A DNA stretch of 64,000 bases from Ampelocalamus luodianensis (taxonomy: Eukaryota > Streptophyta > Magnoliopsida > Poales > Poaceae), in the NCBI GenBank assembly GCA_036346255.1, contig CM070634.1, positions 66,172,476 through 66,236,475 on the forward strand. Direction: 5' to 3'. Below, piece after piece: positions 7,701 to 19,600 of this stretch. The notes below the pieces were generated by a model. The model had not been told where the DNA came from and ran no database searches. It saw only the letters and a program-made list of their open reading frames with translations. The position numbers were made by a program, and so were the translations under genes. Positions within the stretch are counted from its first letter, which is position 1, and every line of letters starts with the position of its first letter.

Positions 7701-8829
7701 ATCTTCAGTGCCTAAGTCTTGAAATGGTGGGAGAAGGTTTTCTCGCTGCATTAGAAGTGGAGCCCATGTTAGAAACTCGACTGAGGCCCGTAAAATCGAT
7801 GCCGAGGTAGCCGAGATCAAGGAAAATTTGAAGGCAGGTAAAGCCAACAAATTCTCTGAGGATGACCGCGGTGCCCTTCGGTATCTCAATCGTTTGGTGG
7901 TACTTGCAGATCCTCAATTTAGGGGTCTAATTCTTAAAGAGGCTCATAATTCCATGTTTTCCTTGCATCCTAGAAGTACCAAGATGTACCAGGATTTGAA
8001 AAAGACATTTTGGTAGAGCCGAATGAAAGTGCAAATTGCTCAGTATGTTGCTGAATGTGATATTTGCCAAAAGGTTAAAGCCGAGCACCTAAAGCCAGCC
8101 GGTGCCCTTCAACCTTTGCCTATTCCACAATGGAAATGGGAAGAGATCGGTATGGATTTTATTACCGGTCTTCCTAAAACTCCGAATGGATCCGATGCCT
8201 TTTGGGTAATCATTGATCATTTAACGAAGGTGGCCCATTTTATTCCTGTCAAAACCATCTTCTCTGGCAAACAATTAGCAGACCTCTATATTGCTAAAAT
8301 TGTTTGTCTTCACGGCGTTCCTAAGGTCATTGTTTCTGACCGAGGCCCTCAGTTTACCTCTCATTTTTGGAGTTGTCTTCATCAAGCTATGGGGACTGAA
8401 CTCTCTTTCAGCACTGCGTATCATCCTCAAACTAGTGGTCAAACCGAGAGAGTGAATCAAGTAATGGAAGATCTCCTTCGAGCCTATGTGCTATCCTATA
8501 GCAAAGACTGGGAGAAATCTTTGCCATATGTGGTGTTTTCCTACAATAATAGCTACCAAGCAAGTATTCAAATGTCACCTTTTGAAGCCTTGTATGGAAG
8601 AGCTTGTAGGACTCCATTGAATTGGTCCGAGTCTGGTGAAAGGTCATTCTATGGTCCAGACTTGGTGATGGAAGCAGAAGAGCAAGTTCACCTGATTCGA
8701 GATCGTTTGAAAACTGCACAATCTCGTCAGAAAAACTATGCTGACTATCGTCCTCGTGAATTAAGCTTTGAGATAGATGATCATGTCTATCTTAAAGTAT
8801 CACCGATGAAGGGCACTCATCGTTTTTAG
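7701..8829 (+). pseudogene. Integrase (element A)
   Basis: Integrase inserts the DNA copy into the genome. The zinc-binding HHCC domain is visible as EAHNSMFSLHPR followed by CDICQKVKAEH, with a TAG at 8014-8016 replacing a Trp. The catalytic D-D-35-E triad is complete: Asp in GMDFI (8155-8157), Asp in VSDRGPQF (8338-8340) and Glu in GQTERVNQ (8446-8448), spaced as expected. The C-terminal region (YLKVSPMKGTHRF) ends at TAG 8827-8829; the same TAG is present in B. A frameshift near 7780 and a TAG at 7808 lie before the HHCC domain. Confidence 0.9.
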
Positions 8830-9195
8830 GTGAAAGGAAAGCTAGCACCTCGTTATATCGGACCCTTCCGAATTATTGCAAAACGAGGGGATGTAGCTTA
8901 TCAATTGGAACTACCTGAATCCCTCTCCGCAGTGCATGATACTTTTCATGTGTCTCAATTGAAGAAATGCCTTCGTGTTCCTATTGAGGCAACTGCTTAT
9001 GAGCATCTTAATCTTCAACCTGACCTTTCCTATCAAGAGCAACCAGTGCGTATCCTTGACGAAATGGAACGCAGGACAAGAAATCGCACTGTCAAGTTCT
9101 TGAAAATTCAGTGGGCTAATCATTCTGAGGATGAATCCACTTGGGAGCATGAAGATCTGATGCAGATTGAGCATCCCCACCTCTTTGTTGTTTAG
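8830..9195 (+). pseudogene. Integrase C-terminus and chromodomain (element A)
   Basis: The segment opens with KGKLAPRYIGPFRI, the GPF/Y-type module of Ty3/gypsy integrases, then FHVSQLKKCLRV, and ends with the chromodomain (RTRNRTVKFLKIQWANH, then STWEHED). Chromodomains of chromoviruses bind histone marks and guide integration into heterochromatin. It is open over 121 residues but separated from the rest of pol by the TAG at 8827. It ends with TAG at 9193-9195. Confidence 0.88.
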
Positions 9196-9362
9196 AGCTT
9201 GCCTTTAAGTCAGGAAAGGCAAGGTTAAGCAAAACAATGTAAGAGAAGATGTAATAATAACACTATGTTATTATGTAAAATCTTTCTTTACTATCTTTGA
9301 AGGAAATAAAGACACCAGATGCTGGATTTCCATTAAAATCATTTCAATGTCACTTTGTCCCA
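9196..9362 (+). other. 3' untranslated tail of element A
   Basis: Non-coding and alignable with 52824-52991 of element B. It contains the hairpin TAATAACA-CTA-TGTTATTA at 9256-9274, also present in B at 52883-52901. Similarity to B stops at 9362, before the polypurine tract, which is deleted here. Confidence 0.7.
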
Positions 9363-9754
9363 CGTATGCAGATTAATCTCCACCCTTGGATCTTGATCGA
9401 GCGACCGACAGGCGCAAAAACAATCAGACCACTCCGGATCCCCTCTTAATCTCCACCGTCGATATTAGATCCAACCGCACTGCCCTTTTTGCTTTGAACT
9501 TAAAGGCGCGCAATCATCTTTGGCCGTCGGATTCAAATCCTACAGTGCACCTTTTTGACCACGTGCATTTGAGGCTTAGTTTTAATGGACCGTTGGATTT
9601 CAATCGTAGGGTCCCTATTGAGATAACATTCAGACCACTCCGGTTCTTTTTCAATCTTGACCGTAGAAAACCAATCTGACGGTACCACATCATCTCATTT
9701 AAAGTGACGTGTATCCTTTTTGATCGATCGTTGGATTCTAATCCAACGCTCCTT
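9363..9754 (+). repeat. Remnant of the element A 3' LTR
   Basis: Bases 9579-9754 match window bases 1-175 closely, and 9363 onwards resembles the B LTR near 53708 (CGTATGC..). The LTR start and polypurine tract are missing on the left, and the sequence changes abruptly to B-type LTR after CAACGCTCC at about 9754. Both edges are deletion or recombination points. Confidence 0.75.
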
Positions 9755-12700
9755 ATTAAAGCCTAGATAAATTATCTTGGCCAAAAATAATTTTGTTGAA
9801 TTTTTAGAAATTATTTTTAAATAAACCTATTCGGGCTAAGGTAATTATTTATGTATTTTACAAAGTGAAACAGTGGTTTTTGAAATTTATTTCGGAAATA
9901 TATCATCCCAGTAGCTTCCTCGAAAAGTTTCAAGATTTTACAAATCTATTTACTATTTTAAAAGCCAGTCAAACTCTTGAGTATTTGAATAGGGCTTGGT
10001 CAACTAATCGGTCTAAACCCAAACCCTAGCATCAGAGCGACTCGAACCCATGAGTTTGGGTCCAACCAGTTCATCTTGGTCTGCTCGGTCCGCTCGAGCG
10101 CGAGCCCGAACTCTTCGCGTCGTGAGCCGTTGATCTCCTATCGAACGGGCATGGTTGCGATGCGGCGTGAGTTGTCCACGATGCGCCTAATCCCCACCGT
10201 TGATCTAAATCGACGGTCAAAGGAGGTGTATGCATTGGACGACTCCGATCCCATCTCGATCATCACCGCCCATCCTCAATCCAACGCGCCGCTCTTTTTA
10301 TTTTTGAAATTAAAGCGCTTTCCTTTTAACCGTCGGATTCAAATCCACGGCACCCTTTACCGCGCGCGTTAGGACTGCTTTCTTTAGGCCGTCGGATGTT
10401 AATCGTAGGGTCCATATCGTGTATGCATTCGGACCATCCGGTTCCTCCGTTGATCCTAACCGTAGAAAGTCCATCTAACGGTGCCGCGTCATCTCATCTA
10501 AAGGGTGACGTGTATCCTCTTTGATTGACCGTTAGATTTCAATCCAACGCCCCTCTTTGAACGTGGACCCCCGAAATCCCGTAGAGCTCTTTTAAATCTC
10601 CACCGTTCGTTTCAGATCGCACGACCCATATTAAACGATACCGATTAAAACCTTTTAACCCTTCTATTTATCGCAACCGCCCATTTCTAATCGGACGGTT
10701 GTTGTTCTTTCGCGATTTAGGAGGCGCGCGACGATCATGCGCCGCAATGGACCCGCATGTCAGAGAGTTCTTATCTTCTTCCTTGCCTCTGTGTGCCGCC
10801 GCGATTTCTGTAAACAGAGGAGAGGAATTATCCAAAGATTATGCAACTAATTTTTGGATATTTAGCCCTAAATGGACACCTCATCAACTCTAGACCCTTC
10901 TCCTTTGCCCTGTAGCTCAACCTCTATATATAACCCTAGCTTTTTGAGCTGCTGCCATTGTTGACCATGGAGCTTATCATCTTCCATTCTTTGTCGGTGG
11001 AGTTCCTTGCTTCTCCAATTTGTTCATCCATTCTAAACGCTGGTTCCATCTTGTAATAAAGATTTGACATCTTTTGTAGGTTAAACCCGAGCTTATTTCT
11101 CTATTGATCCAACTCGGTTTTAGAAACCTTCAGTGCTTTCCTTAGCATGGTGAGTTAAAACTGTGAGTTTTGCTATCTTAAGCATCTTAGGGACCTTAGC
11201 AACTCACATGAATCATTCACGTGAATGTCAATACCTCCAACTTGCTTTAAACTGAAAAGTTAGTTTTATAACTTTTCGGTCTTTCATATCATTTTCAAGG
11301 TTCTAGGGTTTCTCCTGTCAACTTATCGTTCTATTCAGGTCTCAACCAAACCCTAGTAGCATAAACCTTTGCTCTTTTAATTCTTGTTGTCATCTATTTA
11401 AACTTGTAGTAGAATGTTACCTCTGTCAGCTGTTGTCGGCTCAACCGACAACTTTTGAAATCTTGGTAGTTTTTGTAACCTGGCCGAATAGGGTTAGATT
11501 AGGGTTTGCCTAGGGTATTATCTACTCTAAAAATCAGACTAAGTTTCAATTTAACATCTTTTACTTAGTCTATTCATAACTAACCCGAAAACTGCTCCTG
11601 TCCTGTTTTCAATTCTTTTCAAAATCTGAAAACTACAACTTTGATCTAAACTCTAGTTTTTGTTATAAAAAAAAATTGTATATGATAATATGGGTTATTA
11701 TCACTATTAGGGTAGTTATGACTTAGGCATGCTGTTAATCATGCATTTCTTTATTGATCATACATTTTCTTTTATTCTATCTTTGGTTGTCGACTTTGGT
11801 ATTTATTGGAGTTTATTGTCTCTTATAGAATCTGGTTCTTACGAGGCTTTTGACACTATTTGAACAACTGAGCTGCACAAGAAGTTTATTATTATCAAGG
11901 CAAGCATCCTCTTTGCACCATGTTGATCCCAAATTTTCTACAATAGCTTTTCTAAATACAGTGACATCTGTTGCAAGCTATTTTTCTGGAAATACAAATA
12001 TGGACTGTATTAGTTAGTTATGACCTGAGTAACGTTGTGGATTACCTTAATTATGACCATACACTCAACCCTAGGGTAGTACTGTATACTATAATACATA
12101 TTTTCAGAATTTGCTTAGACATGCAGTCTAGATAAGATTTAGTGTTTGACAAGATTAACTTGTCAAACAGGGGAGCAACAAATAAATTTCAGTTACTTCA
12201 ATTCTTTGTCCAATTTCTTTAAATCAGAATTGCATTTTAAATTTAAATTGATCTGGACAAGAGGATGCTAGTGATGGTACTTTTGTGCACGAGATTGAGA
12301 ATTGTGGTGGACTTGTCTAGACCAATTAAGGACTGAACTCTGACTATTCAATTCAAGTCCCCCACGTACTTCCACATGCAGTGTATGGGCGCTGTTTGGT
12401 TAAGTAAAGGGTTAAGACTATTGGGTTGGAAACAGGGGAGTAAGGATATGTGTATTGATCTTATATGGCATAGATGTTTTGGTCTATAGACTGCGTTTTA
12501 TGCCATGTGAGCTTGTATGTCAATATCAGATGTTTTTAGAAGGGTGAGGGCGTATATGTGCTCCGTCGCATGTACGTACCTTAAAGATGCCGATTGCAAT
12601 CTACTATGGGTAGCGAACCCATCGCATTATTTCTTATGGTTGGATCGGCATTCCTGACGCAACATGTGTGCCCTGGTTAGACAGATGCTATCAGACGTTG

Positions 12701-13719
12701 TTTAAGCGAGATCAGTTCATACATGGGTATCCAACTCATTAGTGTTAGCTTGTTGAAAATACCAAATCTTAGTTTCCCCCGTCGGCATACCAAAGGAAGT
12801 ATGTCATCATTCGGAGGCATCCGAAGGCAACGGGCTGACTAAGTCGTGTGGGTAAAGATGTACACCCCGCAGGTATCAAATCTATTCGAATAGCCGTGTC
12901 CACGGTCATGGACGATAACTTGAGTTGATGTCACTGTATAGAAGTTTTGTTTTCAAATCTTGTTTGGGTTTTTGTTTCAAAGATGAGAGGATTCATGCAT
13001 CGCATCATTTACAATTACTTCATTTACTTACTGTTTTAGTCCAACTTTGATTTATTAAATTGCTTTATCAAAACCTAGTTATTGTAGGTTAAGAAGTACT
13101 GCTTTATGCAAAATTTAACCATTATACCTTCCTGTTGCAACCTTATGCATGTATAAATTCTACTCCTTAGCATAGGTTCTAATTAACACTTTCTTTTATT
13201 AGTTTGTGTAAGTCTTGCTGAGTACCTTCCGTACTCAAGGTGCTATAACCTATTGTTGCAGGTGAGGACGGTTATTTGTATGAAGTGCCCGTTAGCGCCG
13301 ATTAGGGTGACGCTAACGAGTAAAGCTACTTCTTTTCTCCACGCAATCGCCTGCGGGTGGATGGGCCCATTGGTGGATTTTGCGCTGTATTTTGCTTCCG
13401 CTGTTACTCTTTTGTAGTGACCAAGTCACTTAATATTGTAGTACTCAAATTAATTGTAAACTTATGTTTAATTATGTAAATGTATGACTTGTATGTGTAT
13501 GATGCAATGTTGTTTTAGGATATATGTGCAATGGTCACTGATCCTGGGAACCGTTGTGAGACATATATCCGGGATACCTGAATATTGGATCTGTTACTTA
13601 TTAAATTTATGCTTCTAGCATGATCTTTAATGAAGGAGCAAGATCTTGTTCCTTGATTAAGCGTTGTGCTACAGTGTAACTTTAATTAGGTACATTTTCA
13701 ATATTCCGGGGCGTCCACA
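9755..13719 (+). repeat. 5' LTR of element B, left end truncated
   Basis: It aligns with 53251-56983 from TTATTAAAG onward and ends CCGGGGCGTCCACA before the primer site. It contains the TATA box (10925), leader donor (11150), stem-loop array (12782-12912), TGAGTAC..GTACTCA hairpin (near 13217-13235) and exon-like block 2. Compared with the 3' LTR it has small changes at CAG/CTG positions, for example at 12930-13010, and lacks the 290-bp deletion seen at 55731 in the 3' copy. Confidence 0.88.
10925..10933 (+). promoter_or_regulatory. TATA box, element B 5' LTR
   Basis: TATATATAA followed by CCCTAGC, equivalent to 546 in A and 54470 in the B 3' LTR. Confidence 0.75.
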
Positions 13720-13723
13720 GCGT

Positions 13724-13735
13724 TGGTATCAGAGC
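13724..13735 (+). other. Primer binding site of element B
   Basis: TGGTATCAGAGC, the standard initiator-Met tRNA complement, 4 nt after the LTR end at 13719. Confidence 0.92.
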
Positions 13736-13938
13736 ATACGTTGCCTGTAGGTTAGGAGTAGCGTGGCCAAAGTAATTAGAGAGTCGTCTAAGAAAATTAT
13801 TTTCAATCAGTAATATAATTTCAAAAGTTTAAATATGACATCTTTTATTTCTTATCCTCCATAATATCAATTCTTGTCCCAACTTTCTGTTGGCTTTTCC
13901 AAAGTGAATTGTTTCCTTATCTTGTCTTTTGTCTATAG

Positions 13939-14780
13939 ATGAGCGGGTGGTATTTGGTCAAGGAAACCCGAGCTGAAGATGTGGATGGATTCCCGGCTTT
14001 GCTGCGAGACATGATGTGGCGAGCCAACTTCACCTAACAGCCGGAGTACGCCATCTATCGCCGAGATCGAGGACCAGGGATGGAGGAGTACCGCGCCATC
14101 CTCAACGTTATTGCTCGACAGGTAGCGGGAAGTATCCCATACTATGTCCAAGCACTGGCCACTTCTGAGTCCATGGCGGTTCAGGAAGCTGCTAGTAGGA
14201 TGATGAGTCTTCTTCGTCATGATTTGACGGAATTGTCTCAACCCCCCTATGATCACTTCCCGAAGCAAGGTCCTACTGTAGAAGCGAGCATGTTCGATGA
14301 GATACAGTTTGTGGAGGACCCGCAGGTGCAACAGTTGGCGAGAATGGTCTGCATCATGGACCAGATCCATCGCTGCCTTGTGAGGGAGTTGTGGGAAACT
14401 CGGCATCGTCTTAACGAGGCCCAGGAGTACCTGCTAATTGGAGTCAACATGAATCGCGTCCCTCGTAACGTGCTTTATGGTGACAACGAGATCTCCCCTG
14501 CTGCTGCTGCACCACCACTTTACCGACTTCCAGATGTAGCCGGGTGCGTGCCTGTCTATGGACTAGTGCGTCAAGCCCGGATGACTGTAGGCTTTCCTCG
14601 CACTCTGCGGACTGCACCTCCTGGAGGTCATCAGCCACTTCTGGGTTCCCCGAGGGGCCTTATTAGCCCTTGGATCCTATTGACATAGGTTCCCCTGGAG
14701 CTCATCTTCTGAATGAGTTTCCGGTGAACTTTAACCGTGATCTTTATGCTAGCACCTCGACGATGAACCCTCGTGGATAG
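13939..14780 (+). pseudogene. orf0 (element B), stop and frameshift
   Basis: It aligns over the full length of the A orf0, with the same ATG after TTTTGTCTATAG. A TAA near 14035 interrupts the first predicted helix/strand junction, where A has a Tyr codon (a transversion, so not simple deamination). A one-base loss near 14672 shifts the last part; the ancestral TAG is at 14778-14780. Many differences from A between 14080 and 14250 are third-position changes. The dsRBD-like core (EEYRAILNV.. then AVQEAASRMMSLL) is retained. Confidence 0.8.
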
Positions 14781-15077
14781 GTGTTTTATCGTTTAGCAGT
14801 TACCTTTAAATAAATGTAATAGGGCAGTGGTATTTTGTAATGAATATGTAAGTTCGACCTTTGGTTTGTAATGTGACCTTTATGGCCAACTATTATGTGC
14901 GGCTGGAACCGAATCTCTTTTGCTGTATATATAAAGTTTGTGGTTTGGTGTTGATTTGAATGCACGACATAGCATAATGCATTATAAGTGTAGTGTTTGT
15001 TTCTTTCCTAATTTTTACCTTGTTTGTGTTTGCCAAGTATATCCTTGTTATGTTGTTAACCCTTGTGTGGTAACAGG
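14781..15077 (+). other. orf0-gag spacer of element B
   Basis: It has the same edges as in A (GATAG|GTGTTTTATCG and GGTAACAG|GATGACAGG). No coding frame is shared with the other copies. Confidence 0.4.
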
Positions 15078-16240
15078 ATGACAGGACCTACCACTCGTGC
15101 TCAGACACAACAAGGGAAGGGTCTTTCAACTTCGGTGCCCCATTCTCAGGGAGGGCAGACTGAACCATCCAGTTCTCATGGTCCTCAAAGTGGTCCCTAG
15201 GAAGAGGAGCTTCCTCCACCACCCTCTATGGCTGATGTGCTCATGCAAATTGAGCGCAATCGAATGGACCAGACGCGCATTTTGGAGCAAATTGCGCGCA
15301 ATACTTCTTCCACTACTACCCCAGCTGTCAGAGCAGGAGGCCATCATGTGCAGAGGAGTCTTGCTGAATTTCAGCGGACTAACCCGCCGGTGTTCTCCAG
15401 CTCTCAAGATCCCATGGAAGCTGAGGACTGGCTTCGGACCGTTGAGAAGAAGCTGGTAATTGCTCAATGTTCCGAGAGGGAGAAGGTCCTTTTTGCCAGT
15501 TATCAGCTGGATGGGGCAGCTAGCATTTGGTGGGATAATCTTCTTGCCATTCAACCTGCTGGACACGTCCCTACTTGGGATGAGTTTGTGGAGGCCTTCC
15601 GTGAAGCTCATATTCCTGAGGGAGTCATGATGATCAAGCAACAGAATTTCTCGCTCTCAAGCAAGGGCGAAAGTTCGTGGATCGAGTATCGCATGAGTTC
15701 AACTTCCTTGCCGATATGCTCGATGATGTTTCGACTGACCTTCGTCGTCGAAACCGCTTCTTGAATGGACTGTCTGAAGAATTGCAGATGGCTGTAGCTT
15801 TGCATGACTTTAGAAATTTCTCCCATCTGGTCAACAAAGCTATTGTGGCCGAGAGCAAGAGCAAGAGCAAGGCTTTGGAGGAGTCACGCGAGCGACAGAT
15901 GACTTCTTAGTTTGTTCCTAGTGGCAGTTCGCCAAGGCCTCGCCTGTGGTTGCCCCGACCTCCGCGGGCACCAGCTCCATTTTCACAGAGGCCGGCAGTG
16001 TTTGCACTCGCCCATCTCCTCCCACTATTCACCGAGGCCTAGTGGAAACCGCCACCACCGCCGTATCGTCTTGTCGCCGGAATCATATGCTATCATTGTG
16101 GGCGCCCAAGGCATTTCGCCAATCAGTGTTATGCCAAGGCGCAAGGGGTACCACCTATTCAACCTTCTCCAGCTATTGTGCGTCCTGCACCACCTTCCCC
16201 GACCGTGGTCAAGCCCGACGACCGTTCAGCCGAGGTCGCG
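15078..16240 (+). pseudogene. gag: gag (element B)
   Basis: It starts at ATG 15078 after GGTAACAG. TAG at 15198-15200 and TAG at 15908-15910 occupy places where other copies have CAG, as expected from C-to-T decay. The capsid core (FQRTNPPVFSSSQDPMEAED, GAASIWWDNLLAIQPAGH) is better preserved than in A. A frameshift lies near 15645, and the zinc-knuckle region (16085-16130) is readable only in part. It is the most complete capsid of the A/B/F group in this window. Confidence 0.83.
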
Positions 16241-16618
16241 TGAATCGACATCGCGAGGAAGTAGCCGTCACTCACCCCGGTCGTCCTTGGTATGCTCCTG
16301 GTTAATTTCAGCACTACCGCTGTTTTATTTGACTCTGGAGCATCTCATTCATTTGTTAGAAGGCAGTTTGCTACGCAACATCGGTTAATTGTGCATCATC
16401 TTCATCCACCCCATAGTATCCACTCACCTGGGTTAGTCTTTTTGACTGATCAAGTCCGCCGTAATGTCAACATAAATATTGAAGGGGTAGACTTTTGGGC
16501 GGATTTGATTGTGATAAATTCTAAAGGATTGGATGTTATCCTAGGAATGGATTGGTTATCCAAGAACCTTGGGCAAATTAATTGTGCTCAAAAATCCATT
16601 TCTTTAACTAATGAAAGC
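16241..16618 (+). pseudogene. Aspartic protease (element B), cut by element E
   Basis: An open stretch carries the active site DSGASHSFV (DSGA codons 16331-16342) and the C-terminal LGMDWLSKNLGQINCAQ. The frame enters the E LTR after SLTNESGT. The continuation is at 31976. The active-site residues are intact, unlike in A. Confidence 0.85.
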
Positions 16619-17179
16619 GGCACTGTAACATCCCCATTTTCAACTTGTGTTTCAAATGTAAGAAAATTAGTAGAAATTAAAGCTTTTTCTTTACATCATG
16701 TATTTCCTGTGTGTACTAAACAATTATTGCACCAGAGTATGGAGATACAAAGTCACAAGTCTGTTGATCATCTCTCGGGAAATATTTTTCCTAAGTTCTT
16801 GGGTTGATATGTGACCCTCTGAAAAATTTCACAAATTTTCGAAATTGTTTGAAGAGTTTTCTGGTCAGTCAAACTTGCTTGACTTGTAGTCAAACCTAGC
16901 TCAAAGCATTGTATAATTTCTGGAGAAAATGCTCAGCATAAAAACCTTTGGAAATTTTATGCAAGGTCCATCTCAATGTCGCAAGCTCTCGCCAAAATTT
17001 CATAGAATTTGGAGCTAGTTTGCTAGCTCTAAAAGTCCCTTCAAGATCCCGGTTCAAAATTAAACCCTAAGCCCCGGTCCGAGTCGACTTGGACTCGCAC
17101 CTCAGTCTTGGTCACACCGAGCCGCTTAGCCGTGTGGGCTCGGTCAAAGTTTGGCGCAGTGGTCCGGGCCATTGGATTT

Positions 17180-19600
17180 TCAAACCGACGCCAAAGACCT
17201 CCTCGGGTCTTTGTAAAGGACCTCCCACCCGCACGACCTCCTCGGGTTCTTTTACAAAGACAACCTCGAGGGCCTCCCAGACCTCCTTTGCACCTTTGCA
17301 AAGACCACCCGGCGACCTCCTCGACCCTCCACGACCACCCCTAGCGCTTGGGTGATCTTGAGCCGTCCATCTTGAGATCGTGGCTCGGACCTCCCTAAGT
17401 GTTAGGACCTCTAATACTTAGCCCAAAATCGGGCCCTTGATTTCAATCCAACGACCACGACCTCCCGGTGGAGCTCGGTGATTTAGCCGTTGAGTTCATT
17501 TGACCGATCTTCCTATTTCTCTCACTCTCGGGTGGGCACAGGCATTATCAATTTTTGTGCGTGGCAGTAGGGAGCAGTGCCTTGTCAACTCTAGGGCTGA
17601 CAAACGGCTATGTGCTGCCAACATTAAATGTCTGGCAGCACCTTTTGCTCAAAAGTCACCCTGACACCTGCTCCCATCATGTCGTTGATGCCCTAGCTCA
17701 GTGCACCCGAGTGGGTGTGACCTTGTTTTCATTTTTGGCGCTCGGCTATATATGGATCCGGGCTTCTCCTTAAGTTTCTTTGGATCCATTCTTGCACCCC
17801 TAGTTTCTTCCTCTGCTCTTGAGCTCAAGTCACCCGAAAGCCTCTGTCACCATTGCTCGACCTTGGAGCTCTCCGGCGACCCTTGAGCTCTAGTGGTTCA
17901 TTATTGCAATTTTGGCTAATCCTTTTGTTCTCTTGGTCACCTCGAGCCTCTCTGACTTGCTTTGTTTGACCTTCACAGAGGTTGATAAAGTAGGAGCGTG
18001 TGGTTCGTGGCCGGAGCGCGTCTTCTTCACCTCCGCGACCTCCACCTTCACCGAGCTCTTGCGGCCACCTCTAGCTCCTCCATTCCACGGTCGATATTTC
18101 AAGATCGGAAATCCCTATTCTTTTAGACCTCTTCGGTTTTCAGTTTCGGCCGTAATTGGTCCCCGGCGGTTATCTCCGGTTAGCTAGCCGGTTGGTGGTC
18201 TTGTTGGTGTAGTTTTGGCACCCTTAGGTCCTCCGTCCTATTTGGAGCTCATTCGTGCCTTTGGTTTCCGCCGACGAGGTCCACATCGCGCAAGCAAGCG
18301 CTGCACGCCTTCGGGTTTTGTCGGTTCAAAACCTCCTGCTGTCATATTCTTAGGACCACTTTAATGCTCAAATCATTGCTCATCATTGGTGCATTAATTG
18401 TGTCCTAATTTGTGCCGTGGAGTCACTGACGTGTGGGCCATGGGTTTAGAATTAAAGTTTGGAAATCATTAAGTGTCCCTTTTAGTTTCATTTATTGTCA
18501 ATCATCTGGAGCATTTAATTTGTCTTAACCGCCGCTTTTGTCGTTGTCAGGAGGTCTGCGCCATTAAAACAACTCCGGGACCTCCCGCAAATCCTCGGCC
18601 GTTAAAGACCTCCGTAGGTTAAATCCCAGCCGCTAGGATCACCCTCCTCCTTGGGGTCCTTTTTGCAAAAGACCTCCTTGAGGTCCTCTGTGCGAAAAGG
18701 TCACCCCGGTCGTTTTTGTCAAAACCGCCCTCTCGGACCTCCTTGGGGTCCTCTTTGCAAAAGTCCTTCCTTAGTCGTTTTGAAAAACCACCCCGAGCCA
18801 CCCCACCAAGGTCCTCTTGTGCAAAGACCACCCCGGTCATTTGTAAAGAGAACCTTCAAAACTACGCTTAGGGTCCTCTTTGCAAAAAGACCACCTCGCC
18901 CTTTGTGAAGAAGTCGAGGACCTCCCTCCGCTCAGATCTGGACCGCTCATGACCTCCCACGGAGATCCGAACCGCCCGCACTCTCTCTGTTGAACACTGT
19001 CGCAGGGACCTCCCGCGAAGATCATGGCCATCCATGACCTCCTCGGTGAAATCCTAGCCGCCCCGACCTCCTCGCTTCATCTTAGCCGCTCGGGACCTCC
19101 CACCGGAGATCGTGACCGTCTAGGACCTCCTCGCCACCGGACCGTTAGATTTAGATCTAACGGGCAGACCTCTCGGTAGATCTCAACCGCCCAGACCTCC
19201 TATGGGAGATCGAGCCGTTAAGATCTCGTCGATCAATCGTTGACCTTTAGACCTCCCTAGTGCTCGGGACCGCCGGATCTTGATCCGACGGCCACGACCT
19301 CTGATAAGCGCGAGGACCTCCTTTGCGTCTTGTTGTCGCGTGCACCGGTCGTAGCCATTGGATTCAAGATCTACGGCTTAGACCTCCTCGCTAGATCTTG
19401 CCGCCTAGGACCTCCTCGTTAGATTCGCACCATCAAGTCTAGATCTAACGGCTAAGACCTCCCTTGGCGCGATGAGGTCTTTGCGCCTGTGTGCTCGTGC
19501 GGGTTTTAGCATTCGAGATCGTGAGCCGTGCGATCTTTGATCAACGCCCACGACCTCCCGGCTTTATGGGTTTTCAGATTTAGTCCAAAAGCTTTTATTT
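17180..19600 (+). repeat. Degenerate GACCTCC repeat region (E 5' LTR)
   Basis: GACCTCC recurs dozens of times. Between about 18900 and 19560 the units are roughly 29-36 bp with a consensus like GACCTCC-TCGG-GAGATC-AGCCG. Between about 18640 and 18900 a longer unit repeats GGTCCTCTTTGCAAA. Several units embed palindromes such as CCGTTAGAT..ATCTAACGG (around 19140). The region spans the TATA box and is copied in the 3' LTR. Confidence 0.7.
17747..17753 (+). promoter_or_regulatory. TATA-like box of the E LTR
   Basis: GCTATATATGGATCC occurs once per LTR (also at 27980), upstream of a pyrimidine-rich leader with GGATCCATTC. Confidence 0.55.

Larger units (their letters stand above)
1..9754 (+). 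mobile_element. Element A: Ty3/gypsy chromovirus (Tekay-like) with orf0, both LTRs incomplete
   Basis: The order is partial LTR (1-3331), primer site, orf0, gag, protease, RT, RNase H, integrase, chromodomain, LTR remnant (9363-9754). The domain order RT-RNase H-integrase-chromodomain is diagnostic of Ty3/gypsy chromoviruses, and an extra reading frame before gag is known from rice RIRE3/RIRE8. The 5' LTR is cut by the window edge. At the 3' side the polypurine tract and the first several hundred bases of the LTR are missing: the tail sequence shared with element B stops at 9362 and jumps into the middle of an LTR. Target duplications therefore cannot be checked. Coding regions are interrupted by stops and frameshifts, so this copy is dead. 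Confidence 0.88.

Noticed and set aside
17089..17355. Overlapping frames in the GACCTCC region of the E LTRs
   Set aside because: A repeat of biased composition lacks stops in several frames on both strands. No frame is kept between the two LTR copies.
18900..19560. Regularly spaced repeats considered as a CRISPR array
   Set aside because: Repeat units are degenerate, spacing varies, and the array lies in a plant LTR duplicated at both ends of the element.
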